From NCBI GenBank assembly GCA_028870815.1, contig JAGWOU010000002.1, forward strand, positions 1 through 20,467: 20,467 nt of DNA. Direction: 5' to 3'. Below the pieces are notes generated by a model. The model saw nothing but the letters and a program-made list of their open reading frames with translations. It was not told where the DNA came from and made no database searches. A program made the translations under genes and the position numbers. Of this stretch, positions 14,255 to 20,467 are shown one piece after another. The first letter of the stretch is position 1. Each line of letters opens with the position of its first letter. The DNA is from Rhodospirillales bacterium (lineage in GTDB: Bacteria; Pseudomonadota; Alphaproteobacteria; Acetobacterales; Acetobacteraceae).

Positions 14255-14542
14255 TTAGGTTTTTGCTTGGCTGGTCGGCATTTTTAGGAAACCTCCGGCA
14301 TCCGGCTCGGGGCAGGGTGTGGTTTCGATTCTAGTCACTTCCGCCCATGGTGGCCCTTCCTGGCAGGCGGCGAGGCAGGTTTGCAGGGCTGTCTCCGGCC
14401 CGGAGATAACCGCCTCAACCCGGCCATCGGTAAGGTTTCTCACCCAGCCGGAGAGCCCGTTGGCCTGGGCAAGGCGGGAGAGCCAGTCCCGGAAGCCAAC
14501 GCCCTGGACGCGACCATGGATAAACAGATGCAGGGCGCTCAT
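14255..14542 (-). CDS. acyP: Acylphosphatase
   Basis: This 95-residue single-domain enzyme hydrolyses acyl phosphates such as carbamoyl phosphate and 1,3-bisphosphoglycerate. The catalytic motif HGRVQGVGFRDW (9-20) contains the phosphate-binding Arg18, and GWVRNLTDGRVE (32-43) contains the catalytic Asn36. VQGVGF and the G-W-V-x-N spacing match the family exactly. The ATG at 14542 forms an ATGA overlap with the stop of the upstream ATP12-family gene. An in-frame upstream extension to 14647 would run deep inside that gene and is rejected. It is cotranscribed with the ATP12 gene and the asmA-like gene. Confidence 0.93.
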   Translation of the reverse strand: MSALHLFIHGRVQGVGFRDWLSRLAQANGLSGWVRNLTDGRVEAVISGPETALQTCLAACQEGPPWAEVTRIETTPCPEPDAGGFLKMPTSQAKT

Positions 14543-15234
14543 GCGCAGGTGAGGCGGATGAAGCGCACGGCATCCGCCACTTCGGCCATGTGGGCGGCGC
14601 GCTTCGCGGCTTCGGCCTCGTCCTTGCCCCATTGCTCGGCTTGCCACAATTCGTCCAGCGCGGCGGTGGTGCAGGCGGCTTCCGGGTCCAAGGCGCCTTC
14701 AGCGGCGGCGAGGCCGAGTACGAAACTGCCCAGAACCGGGACGAGCACGCCCAGCGCCGCCAGCTCGTCATTGGTGCGGTTGGCGAGCAGCGCCTCCAGC
14801 TTGGTTTTGGTCCAGGGCAGTTGGTTCACCGGCATGAGCCCGCTGGTGGTGATGAGGCCGATGCCGTGCGCGGCGTTGAACCAGCGCAGCCAGGGATCCC
14901 ATTCCGCGTGCTGGCGCGAGACGAGAGGCTCCGGCCCCTCCGCCCGGTAACACAGCAGGTCGTTCAGCCCGTAAGCGGCAAGTTGGGCGATGATATTGGC
15001 GCGGTGCGGGGCGATGCGCTCCCGTGCCGTGCAGGCAAGCTGGGTGAGCGGCAGGTCATTGGGTGAGAAATCCGTGCCGGCTTCGTCCCATTCCTGGGCG
15101 ATGGCCTCGGCCAGCGCCAGGTAGGGCACGGCCAGGGGCGTGCCGCTGGGCATCTTCACCACGCGCTTGTCGAGCTGAACAATGTATAGCCCGGCTTCTT
15201 CCAGTGGGGCGGCATGGGACCAGAAACGTTTCAT
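14539..15234 (-). CDS. ATP12-family F1-ATPase assembly chaperone
   Basis: This 231-residue protein matches the ATP12 family, whose mitochondrial member binds the alpha subunit of F1 during ATP synthase assembly and is otherwise found mainly in Alphaproteobacteria. Recognisable blocks are RVVKMPSGTPLAVP (24-37), FSPNDLPLTQLACTARERI (56-74), LLCYRAEGPEPLVSRQ (93-108), WDPWLRWF (112-119) and, near the C-terminus, LDELWQAEQWGKDEAEAAKR. It starts in an ATGA overlap with the asmA-like gene and ends in an ATGA overlap with acyP, so the three are translationally coupled. No ATP synthase genes are nearby. The family call is firm; function in this organism is by homology. Confidence 0.9.
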   Translation of the reverse strand: MKRFWSHAAPLEEAGLYIVQLDKRVVKMPSGTPLAVPYLALAEAIAQEWDEAGTDFSPNDLPLTQLACTARERIAPHRANIIAQLAAYGLNDLLCYRAEGPEPLVSRQHAEWDPWLRWFNAAHGIGLITTSGLMPVNQLPWTKTKLEALLANRTNDELAALGVLVPVLGSFVLGLAAAEGALDPEAACTTAALDELWQAEQWGKDEAEAAKRAAHMAEVADAVRFIRLTCA

Positions 15235-17873
15235 TGGCCAATCAACGAGTTCAAGAGACTGCGAGGGGTGTTCGACGGTTGGGCGCTGGTTGCCGGTGCC
15301 GGAGCTGTGGCGGAGTTACTGGGTGGCGCGGCGGGTGCGGGGCCGGGCTGGCCCATCCGCGCCAAACTGAGGGCGGCCGGGCAGATATCCGCATTGCCGC
15401 TGCCGCTGCTGCCGGTGAGCGCGCCAATTGCTTGGCCGAACAGGGTGTTGGCACCCAGCGTCTGTTGCAGCGGGCTGCTGGAGAGGCCGGAGGCAGCCTG
15501 GGCTGCCGCCGCCACGGCGGATTGTGGCGCGATTCCATAGCTAGGTTTCAGGAATGTGCCGCCAACCTGCACCGGCACGGTGACATTGGAACCCTGAATT
15601 TTAAGCCGGGGTTTGAGCACCAGCCCCAGGCTTTCGTCGGCGAAATTCATTGTGCCGCCGCCTTGCATGAGCAGGCGGCTGGAATCGAGGGCGAGCGCCT
15701 TCACGGTGCCGCTGCCGTTATTTGAATCCAGGCGCAAAGCGGCGCAGCGCACAGAGACCGGCCCCGGCGAGGCGATGAGGTTTTCCGGCAGCCCCACCGA
15801 TTGCAGCGCCCCGCCGAAGATATGGCCTATGGCGCTGCCATCCACGACGCCGTTGACGCTGGCGAGGCCGAGCTGCCCAGAGATTGTGGCCAGCATGTCC
15901 GGCAGGGTGTTGCCCCTGGCGGAGGCATTCAGTTGCGCCTGGACTGTGCCTTGCGCCGGGGCGGTGATGCCAAACCCGTGCAGAAATGGTCCCAGGGCCA
16001 AAGCCGGGGCATTGAATTTCAGCGTTTCGGCGGCGGGGTCCTCGCTGGCATCTATGCTGCCCGAGGCGGAAATGGCGCCGCCCGGAAGCTGGCCGGTGAG
16101 CGGGTTGACGGTAAGCACGCCGTTATTCAGTACGGCATGGCCTTGCAGCGCGGTATAGGTTGCGCCGCCATAGGTCAGGCTGTCGGCCTTCACAAGCACA
16201 TCGGCTGTGGCCTGGCGCAAGAGATTCAGCGGAAGGGCGATATCCGGCACGATCTGGGCGGGTTGGGCCTGGGACGGGGTTGCCGGCGCGGCGGGGGCTG
16301 GCTGAGCAGCGGGCCAGGCGGCCAGCAGCGCGTCCAGATTCGCCTTGGCGATTGAAAGGTCTATCTCCAGCTTTGGCGCCGGGTGCAGGGTCAGCTTGGC
16401 ATCGCCGCCAAAGCTGGCGTTATTCATGGTCGCGGTCAGGCTGTTCAACCCGATGGCCTGTTCCAGCCCCTGGCCGCCGGGGTCGATCAGCGTCGTTTTC
16501 ACGGCGATGTTCTTCCAGGCCGGAAGCGGTTGGCCAACGGCGGGGGAAAGAACGGAAAGATTCGGGATGGTCAGTGTCAGCGCCATGGCCGCGCCGGTAA
16601 GGATCCGTGGGGTCGCGATACCGCCGGTAAGGCTGAGGCTGGCATTGCCGAGGCTTGCGTTCAGGCTTTCGCTGAAATTGGCGGCGGGCGGGTTGGTGGC
16701 GGGCAGCAAGGCGGGCGGGATGAAGGCGTCCGGCGCCGTGGTGTCGCCTTGGATTACAAAAGGCAGCTGCCCCAGCGTGCCCTTGGCGCTGAGCGTGGCG
16801 GAGCCGCCGAGGGAAGGCATTTCCAGATCCAGCGCGGCGAGGGTAAGGCTGGGGCCCAGGCCGGAAAGCGCGGAGGCGCCGGCCTTGATCGAGACATTGC
16901 TAATCGCGGGCAGGGATGAACCCTGATCTTTGATTGTGGCGCTGGCGGTTACATTATGCAGCGCCGGTAGTTGCAGCCCGCCCAGCCAGCTTGGCGGCAG
17001 GGCAGCACCCACGGTTTCCAACGCGGGGATGGCTGCGGCAACGCTGACGTTGTAACCGCTGGCGCTTTGCGGGCGGGTGACATTGCCTTGCAGATGTGCG
17101 GTGGCCCCCGCGAAGCCGAAGGTGAGATCAACCGGCCAGGGGCTGGAGCCGGTGCCGGTGAGCCGCGCGATTGGACCGACCACGCCTTGCAGGGTGAGCG
17201 GCGCGTTGCCGATGGCGGCACTGCCCGAAAGATGCAGCGGCGCGTTGAGCGACGCGGCTTGGCCAGTGAGGCGGGTGAGCTGGATGGTATCCGGCTGGGC
17301 GGAGCCTTGCGGGCGGATAACGATCTGCCCATTATCCAGAGCCACCGATTCCAGCGCGAATTTATAGCGCGACGCGGTATTGGCGGGCTGGTTAGCGGCC
17401 GCGGGCGGATTGGCGGCGGGCGGTGATGCCGCGTTGCTGAAGTTCCAGTCAGCCTGGCCGGCGGCGTTGCGCTCCAGATAGAGTTTCAGCCCGGAGAGCT
17501 TCAGGTTCAACACGTCCACTTGATGACGCAGGAGCGGGATGAGGGCAATTTGCGCTTCCACCTGATCCAAGGTGAGAAGGGAGGGATCGGCATAGCCCGC
17601 CGGGTTGGCGAGGCTGAGATCGCTCGCGGCAAGGGTGGGGGTTAGCGACAATTTGAGGCGGATCGGCCCGTTGATGGTGAGGGTGCGGCCGGTGGCCCGC
17701 TGCACGGCGGCGACAATCTGCGGCGCATAGGCATTGGGGTTGAACTGGGCGATGAACAGGCCAAGCCCGACCACGGGGACCAGAACGACCACCACGATGA
17801 TCAGCACGGCAATGCGCAACCAGTTGGCGCGTTGGGGCTTTCGTTGGGAAACCGGTGCTTTATGCCTGTCCAT
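15231..17873 (-). CDS. AsmA-family inner-membrane/periplasmic protein
   Basis: This 880-residue protein has a short basic cytoplasmic tail (1-18), one membrane anchor (about 19-42) and a very long beta-rich periplasmic region. The start after the anchor, FNPNAYAPQIVAAVQRATGRTLTINGPIRLKLSLTPTL, is the classic AsmA N-terminal domain. The C-terminal part (about 640-790) contains QLNASARGNTLPDMLATISGQLGLASVNGVVDG, typical of AsmA C-terminal domains. AsmA-like proteins are thought to form lipid-transfer bridges to the outer membrane. Low-complexity Ala/Pro linkers lie near 535-560 and 845-870. No clear Shine-Dalgarno precedes ATG 17873. It heads the operon with the ATP12 gene and acyP and is divergent from the tRNA gene. 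It could be called DUF748-like or TamB-like, but AsmA fits best. Confidence 0.88.
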   Translation of the reverse strand: MDRHKAPVSQRKPQRANWLRIAVLIIVVVVLVPVVGLGLFIAQFNPNAYAPQIVAAVQRATGRTLTINGPIRLKLSLTPTLAASDLSLANPAGYADPSLLTLDQVEAQIALIPLLRHQVDVLNLKLSGLKLYLERNAAGQADWNFSNAASPPAANPPAAANQPANTASRYKFALESVALDNGQIVIRPQGSAQPDTIQLTRLTGQAASLNAPLHLSGSAAIGNAPLTLQGVVGPIARLTGTGSSPWPVDLTFGFAGATAHLQGNVTRPQSASGYNVSVAAAIPALETVGAALPPSWLGGLQLPALHNVTASATIKDQGSSLPAISNVSIKAGASALSGLGPSLTLAALDLEMPSLGGSATLSAKGTLGQLPFVIQGDTTAPDAFIPPALLPATNPPAANFSESLNASLGNASLSLTGGIATPRILTGAAMALTLTIPNLSVLSPAVGQPLPAWKNIAVKTTLIDPGGQGLEQAIGLNSLTATMNNASFGGDAKLTLHPAPKLEIDLSIAKANLDALLAAWPAAQPAPAAPATPSQAQPAQIVPDIALPLNLLRQATADVLVKADSLTYGGATYTALQGHAVLNNGVLTVNPLTGQLPGGAISASGSIDASEDPAAETLKFNAPALALGPFLHGFGITAPAQGTVQAQLNASARGNTLPDMLATISGQLGLASVNGVVDGSAIGHIFGGALQSVGLPENLIASPGPVSVRCAALRLDSNNGSGTVKALALDSSRLLMQGGGTMNFADESLGLVLKPRLKIQGSNVTVPVQVGGTFLKPSYGIAPQSAVAAAAQAASGLSSSPLQQTLGANTLFGQAIGALTGSSGSGNADICPAALSLARMGQPGPAPAAPPSNSATAPAPATSAQPSNTPRSLLNSLIGQ

Positions 17874-17972
17874 GCGCAGGAAGTAATCGCTTTTTCCTTA
17901 ATAGACGAGGGGCAAGCTTGTTAAACACCGCAACACGCGCTATGCGCCCCGGCTTGAGTTGCAGGCCAGGCG

Positions 17973-18057
17973 GCGGGCGTGGTGAAACTGGTAGACACGC
18001 CAGATTTAGGTTCTGGTGGCGAAAGCCATGGGGGTTCAAGTCCCTCCGCCCGCACCA
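17973..18057 (+). tRNA. tRNA-Leu (anticodon UAG), CCA encoded
   Basis: The acceptor stem GCGGGCG (17973-17979) pairs with CGCCCGC (18047-18053), followed by discriminator A and encoded CCA (18055-18057). The anticodon stem CCAGA/TCTGG encloses loop TTTAGGT with anticodon TAG at 18007-18009, reading CUA and other CUN leucine codons. The D-arm has GGTGAAACTGGTAGACAC, the T-arm has GGTTCAAGTCC, and a long variable arm marks a class II tRNA. A weak -35/-10 pair, TTGTTA (17918-17923) and TATGCG (17941-17946), may drive it. Confidence 0.97.
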
Positions 18058-18098
18058 CCTGAATGTAAGTTTTTGATTTGTTGAGGTTTGTTCGTCCC

Positions 18099-19421
18099 AT
18101 GCAGGTTACTGAAACGCTCTCTGACGGCTTGAAGCGCGGCTTTACGGTCGTGGTTCCCGAACCCGAGTTGGCCGCCAAGCGTGAGAAGCGTTTGGCCGAG
18201 CTGAGCAAGACGATCCAGATGCCGGGCTTCCGCCCTGGCAAGGTGCCCCTGAACATCGTGAAGAAGCGCTATGGCGATGCCGTGGCCGCCGAGATTCTGG
18301 AAGGTGCCGTGAACGACGCGCACAGCCAGTTGCTTTCCGAACGCAACCTGCGCCCGGCCATGCAGCCGAAGCTGGAGATCGTGAAGCCCGGCAAGGACAC
18401 CGACCTGGAATTCACCGTCGAGATGGAAGTGCTGCCGGAAGTGACCGTGCCGGACCTGTCCGACGTGACGCTGTCCAAGCCCGTCGCCGCCGTGAGCGAC
18501 GAGAAGCTGGACGAGGCGCTGAAGAACATCGCCGACCAGCGCAAGAGCTTCAAGCCGGTTGAGGAAGCCCGCCCCGCCGCCAAGGATGAGCAGCTGAAGG
18601 TGGATTTCATCGGCCGTATCGACGGTGTGGCCTTCGAGGGTGGCACCGCGCAGGACGTGGCGCTGACCGTGGCTGGCCCCGGCTTCATCCCCGGCTTCAC
18701 CGAGCAGGTTGAGGGCATGCAGGTTGGCGAGACCAAGACCATCACCGTGAACTTCCCCGAGGATTACGGCGCCAAGGACCTGGCCGGGAAGACCGCCGAG
18801 TTCGAGATCACTGCCAAGGAGCTGGCGGTGGCCGAGATTCCGGCGATCGACGACGAGCTGGGCAAGGCTGTTGGCCTGGAAGGGCTGGAGCAGCTGAAGG
18901 AACGCTTGAAGGAGCAGATCGGCCGCGAGTACGAAGGCATGACCCGCACCAAGCTGAAGCGCGCGCTGCTGGACGTGCTGGCCGAGAAGGCGCAGTTCGA
19001 AGCCCCGGTTTCCCTGATTGATGCCGAGTTCAACGCCATCTGGCAGCAGGTGGAGGCCGAGAAGCAGTCCGGCCAGGCGGACCCGGAAGATGAGGGCAAG
19101 GACGAGGAGACACTGAAGGCGGAATACCGCGCCATTGCCGACCGTCGTGTGCGGCTGGGCCTGATCGTTGCCGAGATCGGCCGCGCCAACGAGGTGCAGG
19201 TGACCGATCAGGAGCTGCAGCGCGCCATGTTTAACGAGGCGATGCGCTACGGCAACCAGGCCATGCAGGTTGTGGAGTTCTTCCGCAAGAACCCGCAGCA
19301 GATGGAGCGCTTCCGCGGCCCGATTTTCGAGGACAAGGTGATCGACTTCCTGCTGGGTTCCGTGAAGCAGGATGAGGTTCAGGTGTCCGCCGAAGAGCTG
19401 GCCAAGGACCCGGAAGAGTAA
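18099..19421 (+). CDS. tig: Trigger factor, ribosome-associated chaperone and peptidyl-prolyl isomerase
   Basis: This 440-residue protein binds at the ribosome exit tunnel and folds nascent chains. The N-terminal ribosome-binding signature GFRPGKVP is at 43-50, the same position as in E. coli. The FKBP-type isomerase domain follows at about 155-245 (LKVDFIGRIDGVAFEGGT and GFTEQVEGMQVGETKTI). The C-terminal arms (about 250-430) form the chaperone cradle. ATG 18099 (MQVTETLSDGL) is the standard start; an in-frame TTG at 18078 adds only seven residues. GAGG at 18083-18086 is the likely ribosome site. Codon use is strongly biased to GAG, AAG and CTG, as expected of a highly expressed gene. It begins 41 bases after the tRNA gene and is followed by clpP. 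Confidence 0.96.
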   Translation: MQVTETLSDGLKRGFTVVVPEPELAAKREKRLAELSKTIQMPGFRPGKVPLNIVKKRYGDAVAAEILEGAVNDAHSQLLSERNLRPAMQPKLEIVKPGKDTDLEFTVEMEVLPEVTVPDLSDVTLSKPVAAVSDEKLDEALKNIADQRKSFKPVEEARPAAKDEQLKVDFIGRIDGVAFEGGTAQDVALTVAGPGFIPGFTEQVEGMQVGETKTITVNFPEDYGAKDLAGKTAEFEITAKELAVAEIPAIDDELGKAVGLEGLEQLKERLKEQIGREYEGMTRTKLKRALLDVLAEKAQFEAPVSLIDAEFNAIWQQVEAEKQSGQADPEDEGKDEETLKAEYRAIADRRVRLGLIVAEIGRANEVQVTDQELQRAMFNEAMRYGNQAMQVVEFFRKNPQQMERFRGPIFEDKVIDFLLGSVKQDEVQVSAEELAKDPEE

Positions 19422-19533
19422 GGGAGTCTGTCGAGGCTTGATGAAGCCGCGCCAGGAAACGCTTTCACTTTCCGCTCGCCTCTAGACGAACTGGAAAGAT
19501 GCTCTAACCTAAGCTCATGACGCCGCGTTTCAC

Positions 19534-19559
19534 CCGCGCCGTGGCCAATTCTGGCGCGG
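19534..19559. terminator. Possible hairpin in the tig-clpP intergenic region
   Basis: CCGCGCC (19534-19540) and GGCGCGG (19553-19559) form a seven-base GC stem with a 12-base loop. No T-run follows. A smaller dyad, GGCTT/AAGCC (19435-19448), lies just after tig. Either could slow transcription between tig and clpP; neither is a convincing terminator. No confident clpP promoter was found in 19422-19606. Confidence 0.3.
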
Positions 19560-19606
19560 CGCGGGGCTGTTTCCGGCGGTTGTGCAAGATAAAGGATTGA
19601 AAACGC

Positions 19607-20275
19607 ATGTGGGATCGTGATCCTGTCGAGGTTTATAATAACAACCTCGTGCCCATGGTTGTGGAGCAGACGGCGCGCGGCGAACGCTCTTACGACATTT
19701 ATTCTAGGCTTCTGAAGGAGCGCATCATTTTCCTTACCGGGCAGGTGAACGATGTGGTGTCCTCTCTGCTTTGCGCGCAGTTGCTGTTTCTGGAGAGCGA
19801 GAACCCGAACAAGGAAATCTCCTTCTATATCAACAGCCCCGGCGGCGTGGTGTCTTCCGGCCTCGCGATCTACGATACGATGCAGTACATCCGTTCGCCG
19901 GTTTCCACGGTGTGCCTCGGCCAGGCCGCGTCCATGGGTTCGCTGCTGCTTTGCGCCGGCGCCAAGGGCAAGCGGTTCGCCCTGCCGAATGCGCGCGTGA
20001 TGGTGCACCAGCCTTCCGGCGGCGCCCAAGGTCAGGCCACGGATATCGAAATCCAGGCGCGCGAGATATTGAAACTGCGCAGCAAGCTGAATCAGATCTA
20101 TGTGGATCATACGGGCCAGCCTCTTGAGGCGATTGAAGCGAAGCTGGAACGCGACACCTATATGTCGGCCCAGGAGGCCAAGGATTTCGGCCTCGTGGAT
20201 GAGGTTGTGAAATCTCAGGCGGAGACCGGCACCGTGAAGGATGACGCGCCGAAGCCCGAATCCAACGGCGCCTGA
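19607..20275 (+). CDS. clpP: ATP-dependent Clp protease proteolytic subunit
   Basis: This 222-residue serine protease forms the tetradecameric chamber that degrades proteins fed by ClpX or ClpA. The catalytic triad is visible: Ser109 in GQAASMGS, His134 in MVHQPSGGAQGQ, Asp183 in LERDTYMS. The SFYINSPGG oxyanion segment (72-80) and YSRLLKERIIFL (32-43) are standard. The processed N-terminus is probably NLVPMVVEQTARGERSYDIYS. The C-terminal 20 residues (about 203-222) form a polar tail slightly longer than in E. coli. AAAGGA (19591-19596) precedes ATG 19607 by ten bases. It lies downstream of tig as in many bacteria. clpX is expected next but is not within the window. Confidence 0.97.
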   Translation: MWDRDPVEVYNNNLVPMVVEQTARGERSYDIYSRLLKERIIFLTGQVNDVVSSLLCAQLLFLESENPNKEISFYINSPGGVVSSGLAIYDTMQYIRSPVSTVCLGQAASMGSLLLCAGAKGKRFALPNARVMVHQPSGGAQGQATDIEIQAREILKLRSKLNQIYVDHTGQPLEAIEAKLERDTYMSAQEAKDFGLVDEVVKSQAETGTVKDDAPKPESNGA

Positions 20276-20304
20276 GTCGGCGGCGGTTCTTCCCATAGTT
20301 TCGG

Positions 20305-20343
20305 AAATTTGGCTTTCCGCCCCCGGGGGAAGGCCAAATTTTT
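20305..20343 (+). terminator. Rho-independent terminator after clpP
   Basis: AAATTTGGCTTTCC (20305-20318) pairs with GGAAGGCCAAATTT (20328-20341), giving a 14-base-pair stem with one G-T wobble and a 9-base GC-rich loop. Five T residues (20339-20343) end the structure. It lies 30 bases after the clpP stop. Because the upper arm begins AAA, it could also work on the opposite strand. Confidence 0.85.
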
Positions 20344-20467
20344 CAGTTTTTAGACATACGGTGGCGGAAATTTGATCCGGCCCGGGCGGGATATTTCGCT
20401 TATGGGTTTGAGAACCCAGTGTTTCGCGGAAAATTCCCGGTGCTTGTGCCCCATTGCACAGGGGACT
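20344..20467. other. Window-edge intergenic sequence, no gene seen
   Basis: These 124 bases hold no supportable reading frame. One small perfect dyad is present, TGGGTT-TGAG-AACCCA (20403-20418). The region is presumably the upstream part of the next gene, by usual synteny clpX, but nothing here proves that. Confidence 0.5.

Noticed and set aside
14543..14647. Extended N-terminus of the acylphosphatase frame
   Set aside because: It lies inside the ATP12-family gene, is Arg/Gly-rich and precedes a perfect family start at 14542 in an ATGA overlap.
20449..20454. CCCCAT resembling a heat-shock sigma-32 -10 element near the right edge
   Set aside because: No CTTGAA-like -35 at the right distance upstream, so the match is likely chance.

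Overview
The window looks like chromosomal DNA from an alphaproteobacterium, most likely of the Acetobacteraceae or a related acid-tolerant group. That placement is inferred from the gene set and GC-rich coding style, not from a search. Indicators are an ATP12-family F1-ATPase assembly chaperone, the aerobic cobaltochelatase genes cobS and cobT beside a J-domain gene and bolA, a Fur-family Zur, and a tRNA-Leu/tig/clpP block. Coding density is very high: many neighbours overlap by 1-4 bases, or by 14 in one tail-to-tail pair. I see no prophage, transposase, CRISPR array or rRNA.

Region 1 (1-341, minus) is the N-terminal third of a periplasmic amino-acid-binding protein that runs off the left edge. 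Region 2 (about 560-6161) is a metal, probably zinc, homeostasis locus. A strong AT-rich palindrome overlaps the predicted promoter of a four-gene ABC uptake operon: binding protein, ATPase with an alternating-histidine tail, and two different permeases. A convergent Zur-like repressor gene follows. Divergent from that is a cation diffusion facilitator gene that is translationally coupled to tonB. A model consistent with the layout is that Zur represses the importer when zinc is plentiful, the CDF protein moves metal out of the cytoplasm, and TonB powers an outer-membrane receptor encoded elsewhere.

Region 3 (6159-12027) holds a compact palindromic element, csaA, then on the minus strand cobT, cobS and a J-domain gene, with bolA divergent from them, and manC convergent with bolA. 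CobS and CobT are the AAA+ and MIDAS-bearing subunits of the CobNST cobalt chelatase; cobN is not in the window. Region 4 (12103-17873) has a creatininase-family amidohydrolase on plus, and on minus asmA-like, ATP12, acylphosphatase and gabT, the first three joined by ATGA overlaps.

Region 5 (17973-20467, plus) is tRNA-Leu(UAG), trigger factor and ClpP: a protein folding and quality-control block closed by a clear Rho-independent terminator. The last 124 bases contain no gene I can support.

The most interesting part is the zinc locus: the operator placed over a consensus -10, the (HX)n tail on the ATPase, the Glu replacing a metal-binding His in the binding protein, the atypical CDF metal site, and the CDF-tonB coupling. 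The individual families are known; the combination is what deserves a check.
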